Source: Capronia americana
Taxonomy: Eukaryota > Ascomycota > Eurotiomycetes > Chaetothyriales > Herpotrichiellaceae
Length of the DNA: 64,000 nucleotides
Assembly: GCA_016110215.1 (NCBI GenBank)
Contig: JADWQD010000007.1
Location: 1,674,001 to 1,738,000, forward strand
Direction: 5' to 3'
In this document: piece after piece, positions 32,855 to 45,282 of the stretch
Layout: every line of letters starts with the position of its first letter
Numbering within the stretch: position 1 is the stretch's first letter
Made by a program: the position numbers and the translations under genes
The notes under the pieces: model-generated
The model's input: the letters and a program-made list of their open reading frames with translations, nothing else
What the model was told of the DNA's origin: nothing
Database searches by the model: none

Positions 32855-33654
32855 CTGAAATTTTCCTGCCCCCGATAATAGGGGTGTCTCGTAGGGATTG
32901 ATTCCAAACGTTGACGGGGCCGGCTCTTCTTTGCTCACGCAAAGCTTGCTACTTTGAGGAGGTCAGCGTCTGGGTCCCAGCGTTTTCCTGATTGTGCCCA
33001 AACCTTGAGCACTACCTAACTACTAGTGGGAGTGTGAAAATTGGTTGAGGAGTCGCTAAGAGAAAGAGTACCTAATTCGCATTCGATTCTCGTACTCGAC
33101 TTCAATCGATCTGTGCGCGAGCCCCTGAATTGGTCGGTGCCTGCAGATCTCCGGTGGGAGCTTAGCCGAGTTGTTGCAGGTAAGAGGTACTTCGCAGGTT
33201 GTTAGAAAGTGGCCGGGCCGATTGCTTTAAGAGAGCAAGATCCTGCGCCGAGCCTAGGACCGTGGGTGAAGTGGAGGTGAAGGCGACGGCTCTCTGCGCT
33301 CCCCGCGCGTCAAGCTACAGAAGGTACCTACTGTACCTTCTGTAGGCACAGTTAAGAATTAGGTAGGCACGCCTACGATACCCCATTTTAGTGACCCAGG
33401 GGCGCACAGGTCAAGGCGGCTAGGCTAAGTCCCCCCGGCTTATCTCTCGCCCTGTTAGGGCTTGATGAATAGGGCACGATGCTACCATCCCTTTTTGGGT
33501 GGGCAGATCTAGGATACACCAGTCTGCATATATCCATCATACTTTTCTGCTGTCTTGCAAGCTGCAACGTCAAGGGCGTCAAAGTAGATGCAATTTACTA
33601 GTTTGCTAGTGATAACTCATTCTCTAATGGTTCAACTCTCCGAAGAAAGTCGGC
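32855..33654. other. Intergenic between phosphohexomutase and sulfatase remnant
   Basis: About 800 bp. It contains the perfect hairpin at 33315-33345 and a GTAGGC/GCCTAC palindrome at about 33363. No gene is seen. Confidence 0.5.
33315..33345. repeat. Perfect 13-bp inverted repeat with 5-base loop
   Basis: CTACAGAAGGTAC (33315-33327) and its exact reverse complement (33333-33345) flank CTACT. There is no T-run after it, and it is far from either gene, so it is not an obvious terminator. Confidence 0.85.
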
Positions 33655-33969
33655 GTGAAGAAATGGTGGCAGGAAGCGATGTACCACCCTGTATTGGATG
33701 CGCCGGATGTCATCCACGAAGCCTCTGCCCATTATGGCGATCAACGGTACAAATCGATCTACTGGTACAATGAAGGCGTCGACATTGAAGAGACCAGAGG
33801 TAGAGGGCAGGACAAAGAATGGGAGCTACTCGACACCAAGGAGGATCCTTTGGAATTATTCAACGTTGACAACGAACCCAAGTACCAATATGGAATGGTA
33901 CATCGTTGGGTATGCTATGACATGCTGTCAGCAAAGGTGAACGCACATGGGATACAGAGAATTAATTGA
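33655..33969 (+). pseudogene. Sulfatase C-terminal remnant
   Basis: The frame reads AHYGDQRYKSIYWYNEG, then EWELLDTKEDPLELFNVDNEPKY. This is the conserved C-terminal subdomain of type I sulfatases (arylsulfatase / choline-sulfatase-like). The N-terminal catalytic part, with the C-x-P-x-R signature and metal ligands, is missing; upstream sequence gives no matching exon. The end is also non-standard, stopping shortly after the FNV..NEP segment. It cannot encode an active sulfatase and is best read as a relic. Confidence 0.75.
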
Positions 33970-34000
33970 TTACTTGGCCACAAGGTTGACTTGACTTGAA

Positions 34001-35424
34001 TCAGATTTTGGCAAGAAGAGGTCTCTCCGAGGTCTGGTCCCCCACGCGGTCGTGTCCCGCGATCGATCGCTCCGCCTGGTCGTCTGGAGCGCCTTGTTTG
34101 ATGATCCATTGCTTCACGCATTCGACGAACTTGTCTATTTGCGCCACCGTGTTCCCTGCGTGCAGACAGACCCTGACGCGCTCGGTGCCGGCGGGCACAG
34201 TAGGTGCGACGACGGGGCGCACGATGAACCCGGCTGACTGACAGTGTGAAGCCAGGGAGCGGGGCTGCGGACTCAGAATGGCGAATATGGGTGATTCCGG
34301 GCATGTCGTCGGCAATGTCACGACAGGCTTGCCAGTCGGGTCGGTAGGACTCGAAGCTAGAGGCCCCAACGACTGCAACCGGGAGTAGAGGTGATCGATC
34401 AGATGGTATAGATTGGCCGCAAGCTGTCGAGGACAAATGTCAGTTGAAGAAGCACAGGTCACACCATCATCGCTTGCTTACCAAATTGGCTTTCCCCATT
34501 CTGAGCCAGTCGTATGCGGTTCTAATTGCCAGGAGATTAGGGTGCGACATGAATGTCGTGTAGATCAGGGGCCTAGCGTAGTTGATAAGGTAGAGGCGAA
34601 TGATGGGCGAACAGAGGATGATTGCTGAAGCATTGTGCGTCAGCCAATGACGTGCTTTACAGACCAGAGCACGGGTACCCACCGCCATTGGACGCAAGAG
34701 TTTTGCCAAAGGTGTGCAAACGGATGGAGACTCGCTTTTCGAGCCCAAGTTCGCAAACTCTTCCAGACCCGTTCGGGCCGTAGATGCCTGTCGCGTGTGC
34801 CTCGTCAACCACAAGATGTGCGTTGTTGTGAGGGAGCAAGGCTTCCATCAGGTCGACAATTTCTGTCAGAGGCGCAAGATCGCCTTCCATGCTGTAGACT
34901 GTCTCCAGAGCCACAAAGATCGCCTGATCAGGACTCGAGGATGAAAATCGCTGCAGTATGCGACCTAGGTCCTCAACGTCGTTGTGTTTGAATGGTATCT
35001 GCTGTTTAGCCCGACACTGCCTCATGCCATCATGCACGCTGGCATGGATGAGCTCGTCGTAGATAATGACATCGCCCGGCTGGGGGAGGAAGGCAAAAAT
35101 GCTGACGTTCGCATCGAACCCGGAGTTCGTCAGGAGCCCGGCTTCAGCACCATGAAAAGCCGCAATCTCGCGCTCGAGACTCTCTGCGAGCTCAGAATTG
35201 CCATCCAGAAGCCTCGAGCCAGTCGATCCCAGCGGTGTGGCACCTTTGTTTAGATGGGCCAGGTAGTCATCCTGGAAATCCTTGTTGGTCGACAGCGACA
35301 GGAAGTCATTCGAAGAGAAGTCAACTGACCCGGGTGGACTCGACTTCAGACTTCGAAGCTTCGACTGAGCACGACGCTTTTCCAAGAGAGCAGCAAGACG
35401 CTGTTCCAGCGGTGATGGTGACAT
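34001..35424 (-). CDS. bioF: 8-amino-7-oxononanoate synthase (KAPA synthase)
   Basis: Exons 34683-35424, 34482-34624 and 34001-34423 with two 58-bp introns give 435 residues. This is a fold-type I PLP enzyme that condenses pimeloyl thioester with alanine in biotin synthesis. Visible marks: SSNDFLSLS, GSTGSRLLDGNS, DELIHASVHDGMR, FKHNDVEDL, VYSMEGDLAPL, VDEAHATGIYGPNGSG (the PLP-ring Asp/His) and HTFGKTLASNG with PLP Lys241. Splicing at a GTGGGT donor restores SNGAIILCSP and INYARPLIYTT, normal for the family. The preceding TTG is not the start; ATG 35424 is. It is arranged head-to-head with the gene for the next two biotin steps, 383 bp away. Fungal homologues often act in peroxisomes. The C-terminus here (LLAKI) is not a plain PTS1. 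Confidence 0.93.
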
Positions 35425-35807
35425 GGTCGACTCAGGCAATGGGGGTTAATCAACGTTCAAATGTTCCACCCAACAGCTCAACTCCACCACCAGTGAGAGC
35501 AAGAACAAGTCGCATTGGAGGGCAGAGGCACTGTGTATGTTCCCAGCGCCCCAATCTCGGTCAATCAGGACAACCGCGGCCCAAGAAAGCGTTGGGTCAG
35601 CAAGCTCGTCCAGACGCCCTAGTTGGAAGATTCGCCAATGCGGAAGTTGAGACGAAAAAGAAGCTCGCCAGCAGCCAATCGTAAGCTCGCCTTTCTCGGA
35701 AGCGTCAAAGCGGGTCTGGCATTCCTTGGCAGGCACGAAAACGCTTCGGTGAGCCGAGCTTCACTCAGCACTTACTTTTTCTTCCTTTCTCCTGGTGAGC
35801 AGCCGTG
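35425..35807. promoter_or_regulatory. Shared promoter region of the divergent biotin genes
   Basis: This 383-bp interval lies between the start codons of bioF (minus) and the bioD-bioA gene (plus). It is too short for separate long promoters, so the pair is probably controlled together. I cannot point to a specific factor site. Confidence 0.55.
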
Positions 35808-38505
35808 ATGCTGTGGCGCGATTTGAGGGCATGGCAGGTCTATGGCGCCAACACGAATGTCGGCAAGACGATCGTCTCGACATTGTTGTGTCGGGCTTTG
35901 CAGAGTCGTCCAGAGAGTCGTGTGCCGACGCTTTACTTGAAGCCCGTGTCGACAGGCCCTGAGAACGAGGCCGATGTCGGGTAAGTCCCTTGGCTGATCG
36001 CGAGACTCACCTGCTGAACCGGCCGCCGAGGGCTCTAGACACATTGGGACGTTTGTACCCGGCATAGTGTCCAAGAACATCTCACAGTTCTCGCGGCCGT
36101 TAAGCCCTCATCTGGCGGCTGCATTGGACAAGGACTCGTCGATACCGAGATCCGACGCATCAATACTGTCCAGGGTGAAGGCAATTCTCACGGAGCACGC
36201 GACAGCAGGAGGCAGATATGCGATCGTCGAAACTGCTGGCGGCGTTCTCTCACCAGGTCCATCGGGCATCGTTCAGGCCGACCTCTATCGACCATTGAGG
36301 TTGCCAACCATTCTTGTCGGAGACAGTAAACTTGGGGGCATAGCGACTACAATATCTGCATTCGAGTCCTTGCACATCCGCGGCTATGATGTCGACTCGA
36401 TCATTCTGCTCGACGACCCCGACTGGGGTAACTTCGAATACCTCGAGAAGTATTTCAAAAACCACGACATTGCGACATTCGCTCTGCCCCAGCCTCCACC
36501 GAAGCATGAGGATCCCGTCACCGACAAAGAGCAGCTGCGCAGCTACTACACTGACACGTCGAATGGCCGTCCCATTACCGCCCTCTTCGACCACCTCAGA
36601 GACAAACACTATCGTCGCGTTTCGCAGTTGATAGCGATGCCCAGCCACGCCGAGCAGGTAGTCTGGCACCCGTTCCGCCAGCACGGAATCTCACACAACA
36701 TCACTGCGATTGACTCGGCGTACAATGACCACTTTCAGACTTACATTGCCAAGGATACACCAGAGCAGGAATTTGTCCCAGGCTTAAAGTCACTTGAAGC
36801 TGAAAACAAGGTTCCGCAGTCCCTTCTCACCCCGTTGTTTGATGCATCAGCATCGTGGTGGACTCAAGGCTTGGGCCACGGCAACCCCGACATTGCATTA
36901 ACAGCCGCCCATGCAGCCGGTCGGTACGGCCACGTTATGTTTGCGCACTCGGTCCATCAACCCGCCCTCGACATCTCGTACAATCTCCTCGAAACCCTGC
37001 AGAACCCCCGCTTGAGCCGGATCTTTTTCACCGACAACGGCAGCACAGGCATGGAAGTCGCAGTGAAGATGGCCCTCCGTGCTTCCTGTGCCAGGTACGG
37101 CTGGACCAAGGACGACGTGGCCGACAACAAGCCAGTGGAGATCATCGGCCTAAAGGGCAGTTACCACGGCGACACGATCGGGGTGATGAACTGCAGCGAG
37201 CCCTCCGTCTTCAACGAGAAAGTCGACTGGCACCGGCCTTGGGGCTACTGGTTCGACCCACCGTCTTTACTCTTCACGAAGGGGAAATGGGAGCTCACTG
37301 TTCCGGCTGAAACGTCGCCCTCGGGCACGACCGAGACGCAAACATTTGATTCATTACACTCCATCTTCGACTTCCACGCCCGTGCAGCCGACGCAACCCG
37401 CTACAAAGAGCACATCACCCGCACCCTCCAAGCACTGGTCCGCGACCAACACCGCCGCTTCGGCGCCCTGGTCCTCGAACCCCTCCTCATGGGCGCTGGG
37501 GGCATGATCTTCGTGGACCCGCTGTTCCAACGCACGTTGATCAAGACAATCCGCAAGAACCCCACCTTAATCCACTCCAACGCATCAGCCAGTCCCGATA
37601 CCGCGGAAGTCCACCCCGGGGTCGCCTCGCCATCCTCGGCCAACTGGTCCGGCGTGCCCATCATCGCCGACGAAGTCTTCACAGGCCTGTATCGCCTCGG
37701 GCGCGCGAGCTCGAGTTCCTTCCTCTCCTCCAAGCACACGGACGGGGACCAGGGCGCCTACGAGGCCGACAAGATCGAAAGATCTCGGCTTCACGAAAAA
37801 CCCCAACCCCCTCTCGCGGCCTCCTCGACGGCAGTATCGCAACCGTCCATCGAACCGGCCATTGCGCCTGACATCTCCGTGCACGCCAAACTCCTAACAG
37901 CAGGTCTGCTACCGCTGGCCATCACCACGGCCTCGGACCCCATCTTCCAGACCTTCCTCTCAGGCGACAAGACCGACGCCCTGCTCCACGGCCACAGCTA
38001 CACCGCCCACCCGGTCGGCTGTAGCGTCGCGACCAAGGCGCTCTCCGAGTATCGCCGACTCGACGGCGTCGCCGCATCATCGAGCGCATCCTCGGAGACA
38101 TCGCCGTCACGATCCTGGCAACCCTTCAAACAAGCCTGGTCTGGGCAACCCACGGCTCAGACCTCACCAACCAACGACCCGCCAGTCTACTCCTTCTTCC
38201 CGCCAACTCTCGTCGACACTCTCTCCCACCACCCCCGTCTCTCGGGCTGTTTTGCCCTCGGCACCGTCCTGGTCCTCAAGCTTGCCCCGAGGGGTGCCCA
38301 AGCAGGGTATACCTCCACGGCGGCGGCGTCGCTGCAAGAGCGGCTCTTGACGCTGCTGGACGAAGAAGGCTGCGGGATCCACTCGCGCGTGCTGGGGGAT
38401 GTAATTTATTTCATGGCCAGTCTGACCACGAGTGCCGAGCAGATTGATAGGGTGGGGAGGATGATTCTGAGAGGCTTGGATATGGAGACGGAGGTGGTGG
38501 TGTAA
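35808..38505 (+). CDS. bioDA: Bifunctional dethiobiotin synthetase / DAPA aminotransferase
   Basis: Exon 1 (35808-35980) and exon 2 (36039-38505), split by a 58-bp intron, give 879 residues. The N-terminal part is dethiobiotin synthetase (BioD): P-loop GANTNVGKT (13-21), KPVSTG and ETAGGVLSPGPSG (about 122-134). From about residue 290 it is a class III aminotransferase (BioA): WWTQGLGHGNPDI, DNGSTGMEVAVKMALR, GSYHGDTIG, then IIADEVFTGLYRLGR (PLP-ring Asp) and AKLLTAGLLPLAIT with PLP Lys675. It converts KAPA to DAPA and DAPA to dethiobiotin. The fusion is standard in Pezizomycotina (the BIO1/bioDA type) and plants. A low-complexity insert lies between DEVFTG and the Lys. It is paired head-to-head with bioF. 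Confidence 0.95.
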
Positions 38506-38925
38506 ATGGACCGTTGGACCAGACCTGAGGTTTGAGGAGTTTAATGCAGAGTCGAATGGAGCGAGGTCGGTCGTACAGGCTGGAACTGATTGAGGTGCGT
38601 GCGCGTCGTGAAATCCAAGTCTGGAGCGTGGTAGGTGTAGAGGAAAATGCTCGCCCAGAAAACAAATATTGAGGGTGAAATATCGATACAGGCACTGTTA
38701 GCTCAATGATAGGTATTCCGATACAGTCTCCCCATCGATTTGACAGTTCTATGCTTGATTCTGTGATAAACACCAGCACAGGAATAACGATAGTCGTCTA
38801 GCTACTTCAAAAACAGCCTGCCGTCCCCGAACTTGACTCTTCCCTCGAAGGCCTTAGTGTCATTGCTAAGCCGGGGCCTGCAACCCCCCTTAGAGTTCCA
38901 ATATCCCAATCTCGGGTGGACGAAT
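38506..38925. other. Convergent intergenic region
   Basis: About 420 bp between the biotin gene and the F-box gene, both 3' ends. Nothing further is supported. Confidence 0.45.
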
Positions 38926-41900
38926 CTAATTACGGGTTTCCTGACCTGCCCATTTGACGTGCTTGGCATCGTCCTCCTTCTGTTTGTCCTTGGGAGTCTG
39001 GATATCAGTCTCATCATGCCCTTGCAATTCTCTCGTCTTGTCGTAGACCAAACCGTTATCGCCGACATACCTTTTCCGAACTTGATGACCACGCGGAGCA
39101 TAGATATTGTAGAGTTCGGCGATTCCACTTCTGTAAAATATCCATACAGACAGTCCGCCATTCTCGCTCTGAACCGCAAGATCGTCAACGACTCGACCAT
39201 CAACGCAGCTAATGACAGACCCGGCCAGCTGCAAAGGCAGATGTGCAAAATCGGAACTGTTGTCGGTCTCTGCGTCGGATGACGCCTCGTCGAGTGCGTC
39301 ATTTCCACCATTGGCCATCAGTGAATCCATGATCAAATCACTCTGCCCGAGGACCCCGGAATTCTCGTCCCACACATCAGTGGTACCCTTCTGGTCTCGG
39401 AGTTGTCTGAAAATATCGGCCGGGACGCTGTACAGAACAACATCATCGCTATCATACACCACCACAAGCCTCAAGCCCCATTCGAGTGCCTTGCCGACGG
39501 CATAGCGAAGAGGGGAAGGCCTTCGTTGCCCTTCGTCTCTCTCGGGTGGGATAAATATGACTTTCCGGACAAGTTTGGTCGGACCTCCTAGTGGCGCGTC
39601 ACTACCCAGGCAAACCGATCCACTGCTGGGGTCGGTGAAAATCAAATGGAACCCGTCGCTGACAGGAATGGCACAGAAGTGGTCACAATCAACAGTCCGT
39701 AAGACTCCTTGAACCTCGTCGGTCCTTGGTGGGCTCTCCGAGCCAGAAGATGTGTCCGGGTCGCCTGCAGGCGAGGGAAATGGTAGGTTACCAAAGAACA
39801 GTCGTGTCAAGCTTTGCCGTCGGCCGAAAGTCGCAGAGGTAGGCCAATACTTCCACTTCGCCGGGGTGCTGCCACTCCTCACGAGCTGCGGAGCGACCGG
39901 TCCAGCAGCACTTGAAATCAGTCGTAGCTTCTTTCTCGAGTCAACCCCTGCACGCTGAGGCAGGAAGTAGAGATAATCGCTAGGCGCAGCGAGTGGGAAC
40001 CAGCGGTTGAGATCACCCCCAGTCAAAGCATCAACCCAGTAAAGCTCCAACCCCATTCTACACCCGTAGGCAACACACTTCCGGTTCGGACAGATCGCCA
40101 CACTCTTTGGCTGATCGTCCGAGCCGCCTAGGTTGGTGTAAATAGCTGTTGCCCTCGTCTCAATCGGAATACCTAGTCGGCGATTAATTTGCTCCGCCTC
40201 TACCGTCGTATTGGTCTCTGCCTCAATCTCTCCAGGGCTCTCCGAACTGCGGACATGCTCGTCCTACAAGAATGGGGTGCTCGGCAAAGCATCAGGAGGA
40301 GAAGTTTTGCTAAGCAGTGTCCCTAGTCCGAGGTTGTATTCCGAGGACTCAAGAGCAACCACCTCCGGCGTTCGTACGCGTATGTCAATAACGGAAGGCC
40401 TGAAGTACTGGAAGGCTGCCGAGCTCTGGATATGGGCCTGCATACCTAAATTCATAGGTTCGCCCGAGTTGCTGCGGTATCGTGTCTGGACGTGGCTGCC
40501 GTGCAGATCCCAGAGCATGCCGATCCGACCCGCCAGAAGGGCTGCAACCGAGTAGCGTTCGGAACTGGTGTCCATACTGACTTTCAGGACGTCGATACCA
40601 GTTGCCAGTCTGACAACTGGATCCAGTGAATGACCTGGATCAGACAAGCCGTAGACAGATATATCACCACCAGATACCACAAGAACAAACTTGCCGCAGG
40701 CTGACACCGTGAATCTGGACTTTGTCGGCGAGACAAGCGTAGTCAGGATCTTGGAGAAGTCAACCTCTTCAGTAACCGAGAGTCTCGACGATAGAGCAAA
40801 GTTTCCTGATAGAGAATCACCTTGCCAATAGGGTGACAGTCGAGTCTCAGTAGCTAACCTTTTAGAGCAGAGCCACTCCTTGTCAATGACCTTGTCAGCG
40901 TCAGGCTCCATTGGACCAAGCTGAGTGTCCCAGCTCCGTCTTTTCGCGACTATGACGCCTTGCGCCCGCCCGATATCCGCGGCCAACCCAGATTGACAGC
41001 CGCAGTCTCTCAGCATGGGTTCGAGAACCTTGCAATCCAGACCTGCTAAGAACCAAGACTCGCAGGTGTGACGAGCAGCATCAAAATCCCAGGGCGCCAG
41101 GTAGGAGAAGATATGCTTGAGTACCTCTCTCGGGAGACGGTAAGCTCCAGGCAAACTGGGCTGAGGTAGGGTTGCGTGCCATTGACGACACACTGTTCGC
41201 AAAGATTTGTAGTCCTCGAATGACAAGTAGCCGAGCACAGTATCGACGACCCTCTGAGGAAGGAAAATGTCCAAGTTCCCTCCAGCAAGGCTGTATCTCC
41301 GCGAGGGGGCAGAGACCGATGGCTGACGAGTCCATGCAGTTATGTAAGACTCGTCATCACTGTCTGCGGCAGTTTGTTCGTCTTCATCAGACTTGGCGAA
41401 ATAGTGCAGTCTTGCCAGTGTGTCACGGTGTCCTGCAAAGGCGTTTGGTCGTAGGTACATGGTCCCTTCAGAAGCGCTGGAAGTCTTTCTCGAGGGAGAA
41501 TCGTCAAGGCCAAAGGGGTTTGTGAAGTCGTCCCACTCTTTCCGACGAGCAGCCTCTCTCCAATTCAGGTGTTCGTCGGACAAGAAGTGTACTACCGAAG
41601 GTCGAAGAGGTCGGATGAAAGGGACCTTAAGATCAGAAACACTAGCAGACCGGCTGATTGTTGCCAATTGCATTCCATCCGGCTCGTCATTAGCACCGTC
41701 AAAGCCACACAAAGAGCTGGTGCGAACCTGCTCTAGGTGGTAAAATATGCAGAGAGATGATGTAGGGAATAAAGTCGTGATGCACGGCCAGATGCCAACC
41801 ACGACGCCAGGTGGAATACTAGCGAAGTTGGAACGAGAGGCAGAGCCCGACGAAGCCGGGGCGAAGGAAGGTGGCTTGAACAGCTGGCATTGTTGGGCCG

Positions 41901-42354
41901 CTGGCATGCTGCCCGGACAGTCGAAAGTCAGACCAGGATGGACAGCAGGTGTCTCAAGCATGTATATGATGGTGTCAGACTGTTCCCTGGGAACAATACC
42001 CTGCTCTCCATCATGCTGTTCAGCTGGACAACTGCTACCTTTCCCTGAGATCCCGGTGTGTTCTGAGTGTGCCGGAGTTGATTCGGAACGGGTGAGGTCA
42101 GAGTGAGCGGATTTTGACACTTGCTTTACACACTCTGGAAGATGTATGAGCGGTGGCTGTGCTCTTTCCCAATGCCCAACAGTCACTTGAGTTGGATATC
42201 CGATGAAAGGAGGCTTGCGTGTAACACCGGCGATCATGTGTTGGTGGGTGAGCGGGAAGTAGTGATCGCCGGGAAAGATCATTCTGAGTTGGGATTCGTC
42301 GACAGATGCAATGCCTCGAGAGACAAGGATTTCGTAAGCCAGGTCGGCGAACAG
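38926..42354 (-). CDS. F-box protein, frame interrupted by one TAG at 40264-40266
   Basis: The 5' part (40267-42354) reads LAYEILVSRGIASVDES near its N-terminus, then MIAGVTRKPPFIGYPTQVTVG, a long low-complexity linker, and an F-box: LPQRVVDTVLGYLSFEDYKSL...RQWH, followed by a second LPREVLKHIFSYLAPWDFDAARHTCESW. A beta-propeller-like region (FTVSACGKFVLVVSGGDISVYG) follows. The frame then has TAG at 40266-40264, and the same frame stays open for about 445 more codons, with propeller-like VAICPNRKCVAYGCRMGLELYW. No good short intron removes the stop: the only close GT/AG choice is 21 bp, and longer ones would delete coding-like sequence. An acceptor at about 42355 implies a further upstream exon. 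Partners should include Skp1 of an SCF ubiquitin ligase. Status is either a nonsense lesion, a base-call error or an atypical intron. Confidence 0.75.
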
Positions 42355-42821
42355 CTAGACTGTGTAATTAATAATGAGACTGTAACAGGGCTGAATAGAA
42401 TGCATAAGAGTACGAAGGGGGATAGGACTGGGGTTGAGTTGGAAGAAGGGTGTGAGAGGCCATCATGATGGCCAGGGAAATAGACGGGTCGCACCTCCCA
42501 CTCAGTCCGGGTTCGGAATTCCCTGCATTTTGACGGACACCCTCGGTCGCATTGATGGCGCAAGGCAGGCGTGACTGAGCATCATGAAGTAAGAATGCAG
42601 CCACGCATGTCAACCACCCTGCAGTGGTGAAGCACTGGTCTTGGAATCAGTCAAAATGAGGATATAATCGCACGGTCGAGCTGCTTATGGTAAATTAAAT
42701 CGAGCTCGCACATGTTACTAGGGCTATTAACAGTTGTGTACATGGGTATCTCTGGAGAACGACACAAAATCAATCGCCCGCTTGCTATGCGTTAAGAAAA
42801 TCTTGGAAGACGAGATACTGC
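42355..42821. other. Convergent/upstream flank of F-box gene
   Basis: This may contain the 5' exon of the F-box gene (an ATG at 42466 opens 31 codons, but it could not be joined in phase) and the 3' flank of the channel gene. Confidence 0.4.
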
Positions 42822-45282
42822 TCAACTCTGACTGTGCTCCGGACGTCCGTGACCAGGTTTCCGTATCCACAACGTCTCCAGTGGCCGGACCAGGTTGGGG
42901 TTGATATAACGAAGACCAGTGTCATGGCTGGTGTCGACGTCTTGGCCATAATCGGTATCTCTATCCCAGGCAGACTCCGGCGGCGTGGGAAGTTGGGGTG
43001 AGCTGGCACGATCGATGCTCTTGAGAGCAATGAAACGCATGAGGGGGACATATGTGCGCTGGAAATATACAGTGAACCAAATGGTACCAGCCAGCAATGG
43101 GGCCAAGAATACAGAAGCGGTCAAGGCACCTCGTAGGGCCAGAATGCCGGTCATGGCAACCTGGAAGAGAACGAGTCCGGTGATGATGCGGTTGCAAATC
43201 ATAGGCCAGGCCCGGCCAGTCGAATGCTGACGGTGTTCCATGGCGTAGAGCAGCTGATATTTGTAGATGAACCCCCCGATGAGGAAGTACACGAGGCCGA
43301 ACAAGGTGATCATCCAGGAGGCAGGAAGAACACTGTAAACAATACAGATGATGAAGATAAGCATGGTCTGCGGTAGGTAGAACCCGTAACTGAAGATTGG
43401 CGGTTGAGACAATTCGGCATAATCCCGGGGTGTTCTTGCCGCGATGAGATAGATAGGGTATAATGCCACAGAACCAAACTCGAGTAATCTGAACGGGAGT
43501 AGTCCCAGGCCCTGGAGGACAATGAGGTTGACATAGAAGGGCGAAAGCTGTTCGAGAGCCTTGGCAACCGCATATGCTATTCCCGCTGTGTCTCGGAAGA
43601 TATCTCGCAGATCCTGCCAGAAGTCGTAAAACGTGGTGGCGGAGCCCCATATCGTGAAGACGATGAACAGGTTGAAGAAGATGAAGAAGAAATTCTTGGA
43701 AATGACCGACATTTCCACATCTCCCTGAGACGTCATGCCTTGCTGATTGGCAAGCCAGTCGTACAAGTATGGCACAGCCAGAGCCAAGAGTGAGAACAAC
43801 AAGGTGGGAAGACCTGTTTGAACCAGAGATCGAATGATCTCGTGGTCTTCCAGTGCTTGAGCCAAGCCGGGCAGCACTTTGTCGATGACTTCAATACTTA
43901 GTAGGCCAGCTAAAGGGGCGACGATGGCAGCCCAAAGGATGGTTAAGAAGCCAATGAGGATCATGATGCTCCAAGACCTGGCCATGCGAACGTCCCGAGA
44001 GAGGTATGTGTTCTTCCAGACAACATCGGCCGGCGGTGGGGCGAGGCTGGCAATGAGCTCTCCGGGCTTGGGACTCAGAATTGCTTGTACAGCCATTTGA
44101 CATGCTGCGGTGGATTCCATGGTGACAAAAGCTAATGGAGTCGGCTTGAACTCCTTAGCCCTCAATGCATGAATCCTTTCGTCCATGACTCGCAGCTTTT
44201 CTTCATAGTAGTCGATAGCATCAACTTTCTTGCCGTAAAGCTTGAGCGGACCGTACCGGATAGTATGAGTAGGTCGGGCCTTGTCAGCGGGTGTTGCGTG
44301 AGCCTGCTCCATTTCCGACCGCGAAAGCAGAGCTCCACTTTCTTCGTCACTGTCAAGAATATTTCTCTGCCTCTGGGTGCGCCGGGAATGGCGCATCGAA
44401 TGGTGGTGGCCTAGATATGACGCCCAAGACTCTTCCAGTCTCCGCAGGCAAGCCATGCGATCGGCCATCAGTTCGTCCAGAGCCTTCCAGTTCTTGCACA
44501 GCATGACACTATCAACCTTCCCGATCTGCAGATCTTCAATGAAGTGCTTGATTGCTTCCTCAGACCTCATTTCACTCGGTATTCCCGACAAGCGGAGTGT
44601 TCGATCGGTTATGGTAGCCTGGCTGCCGAGATAGGCTTGTCGTATTCGAATGATATTTGCTGTCTCGCTAATCAGGAGATAGATGGCGACCCCGGTGAAA
44701 AAGTAGGCAAACGCCACGTACATCCATAGGTAACTGTCATCCTTCTCAATTTTCGGCTTCCTCGGTCTCTTCGTATCGTCGTCAGAGAATATTGTAGGTT
44801 GGACAAAGGCCGCGGTGCCATTGATAGGAGGATAGGGGAGTTCGCCGGTAAACTTGTAGTTGACGGGTAGGATGATGGTTAGAGAAAAGAAGAGGGTGAC
44901 GGAGAGAAATTTGACCGCATATCGGAAGAAGGACAAGAAGGCATAGGCGTCAAGGCCAGCAGAGGCCAACACTTCGGCTTCGTTGATCCTCAGCAGTACG
45001 GGGATCCATCCGAACAGCGACTTCGGTAATTCGGGAAGACGCGATGCTGCGCCAGATTGTTTCTTGCGCGCGTGGTATAAGCTCGTCCATTTGGGTCGAA
45101 GAACCTACAGCTGTCAGAACCCACCCAGGGTATTGCAGAATGAGATGGGTGCATACACAAAACGAGAGGAAAGCGCTCAGCCCGAAGACCACCGAGATAA
45201 GGACTTGAAGATTGAAGTCGCGTTGGTTGGTGCTCTTGAACTGGTCATTCCAAGATGGGTTCTTGGGTTCTCTGCCTGACAT
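42822..45282 (-). CDS. CSC1/OSCA-type cation channel (DUF221, Phm7-like)
   Basis: Two exons (45157-45282, 42822-45104) with a 52-bp intron give 802 residues. The splice joins an N-terminal membrane segment (LISVVFGLSAFLSFC) to VLRPKWTSLYHARKK, the usual wording after TM1. Next are INEAEVLASAGLDAYAFLSF, a cytosolic RRM-like PHM7_cyt region (DRTLRLSGIPSEMRSEE), VVWKNTYLSRDVRMAR and the multi-helix RSN1_7TM core (about nine more membrane segments). Relatives are osmo- or mechanosensitive, calcium-permeable channels or lipid scramblases in the plasma membrane or ER. The family's PHM7_ext tail is not evident. The gene diverges from cytochrome c1, with 349 bp between starts. The earlier TTG at 45297 is not the start. 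Confidence 0.92.

Noticed and set aside
42961..43650. 229-codon alternate minus frame in the channel gene
   Set aside because: It is another frame of the DUF221 gene; no hydrophobic or domain pattern of its own.
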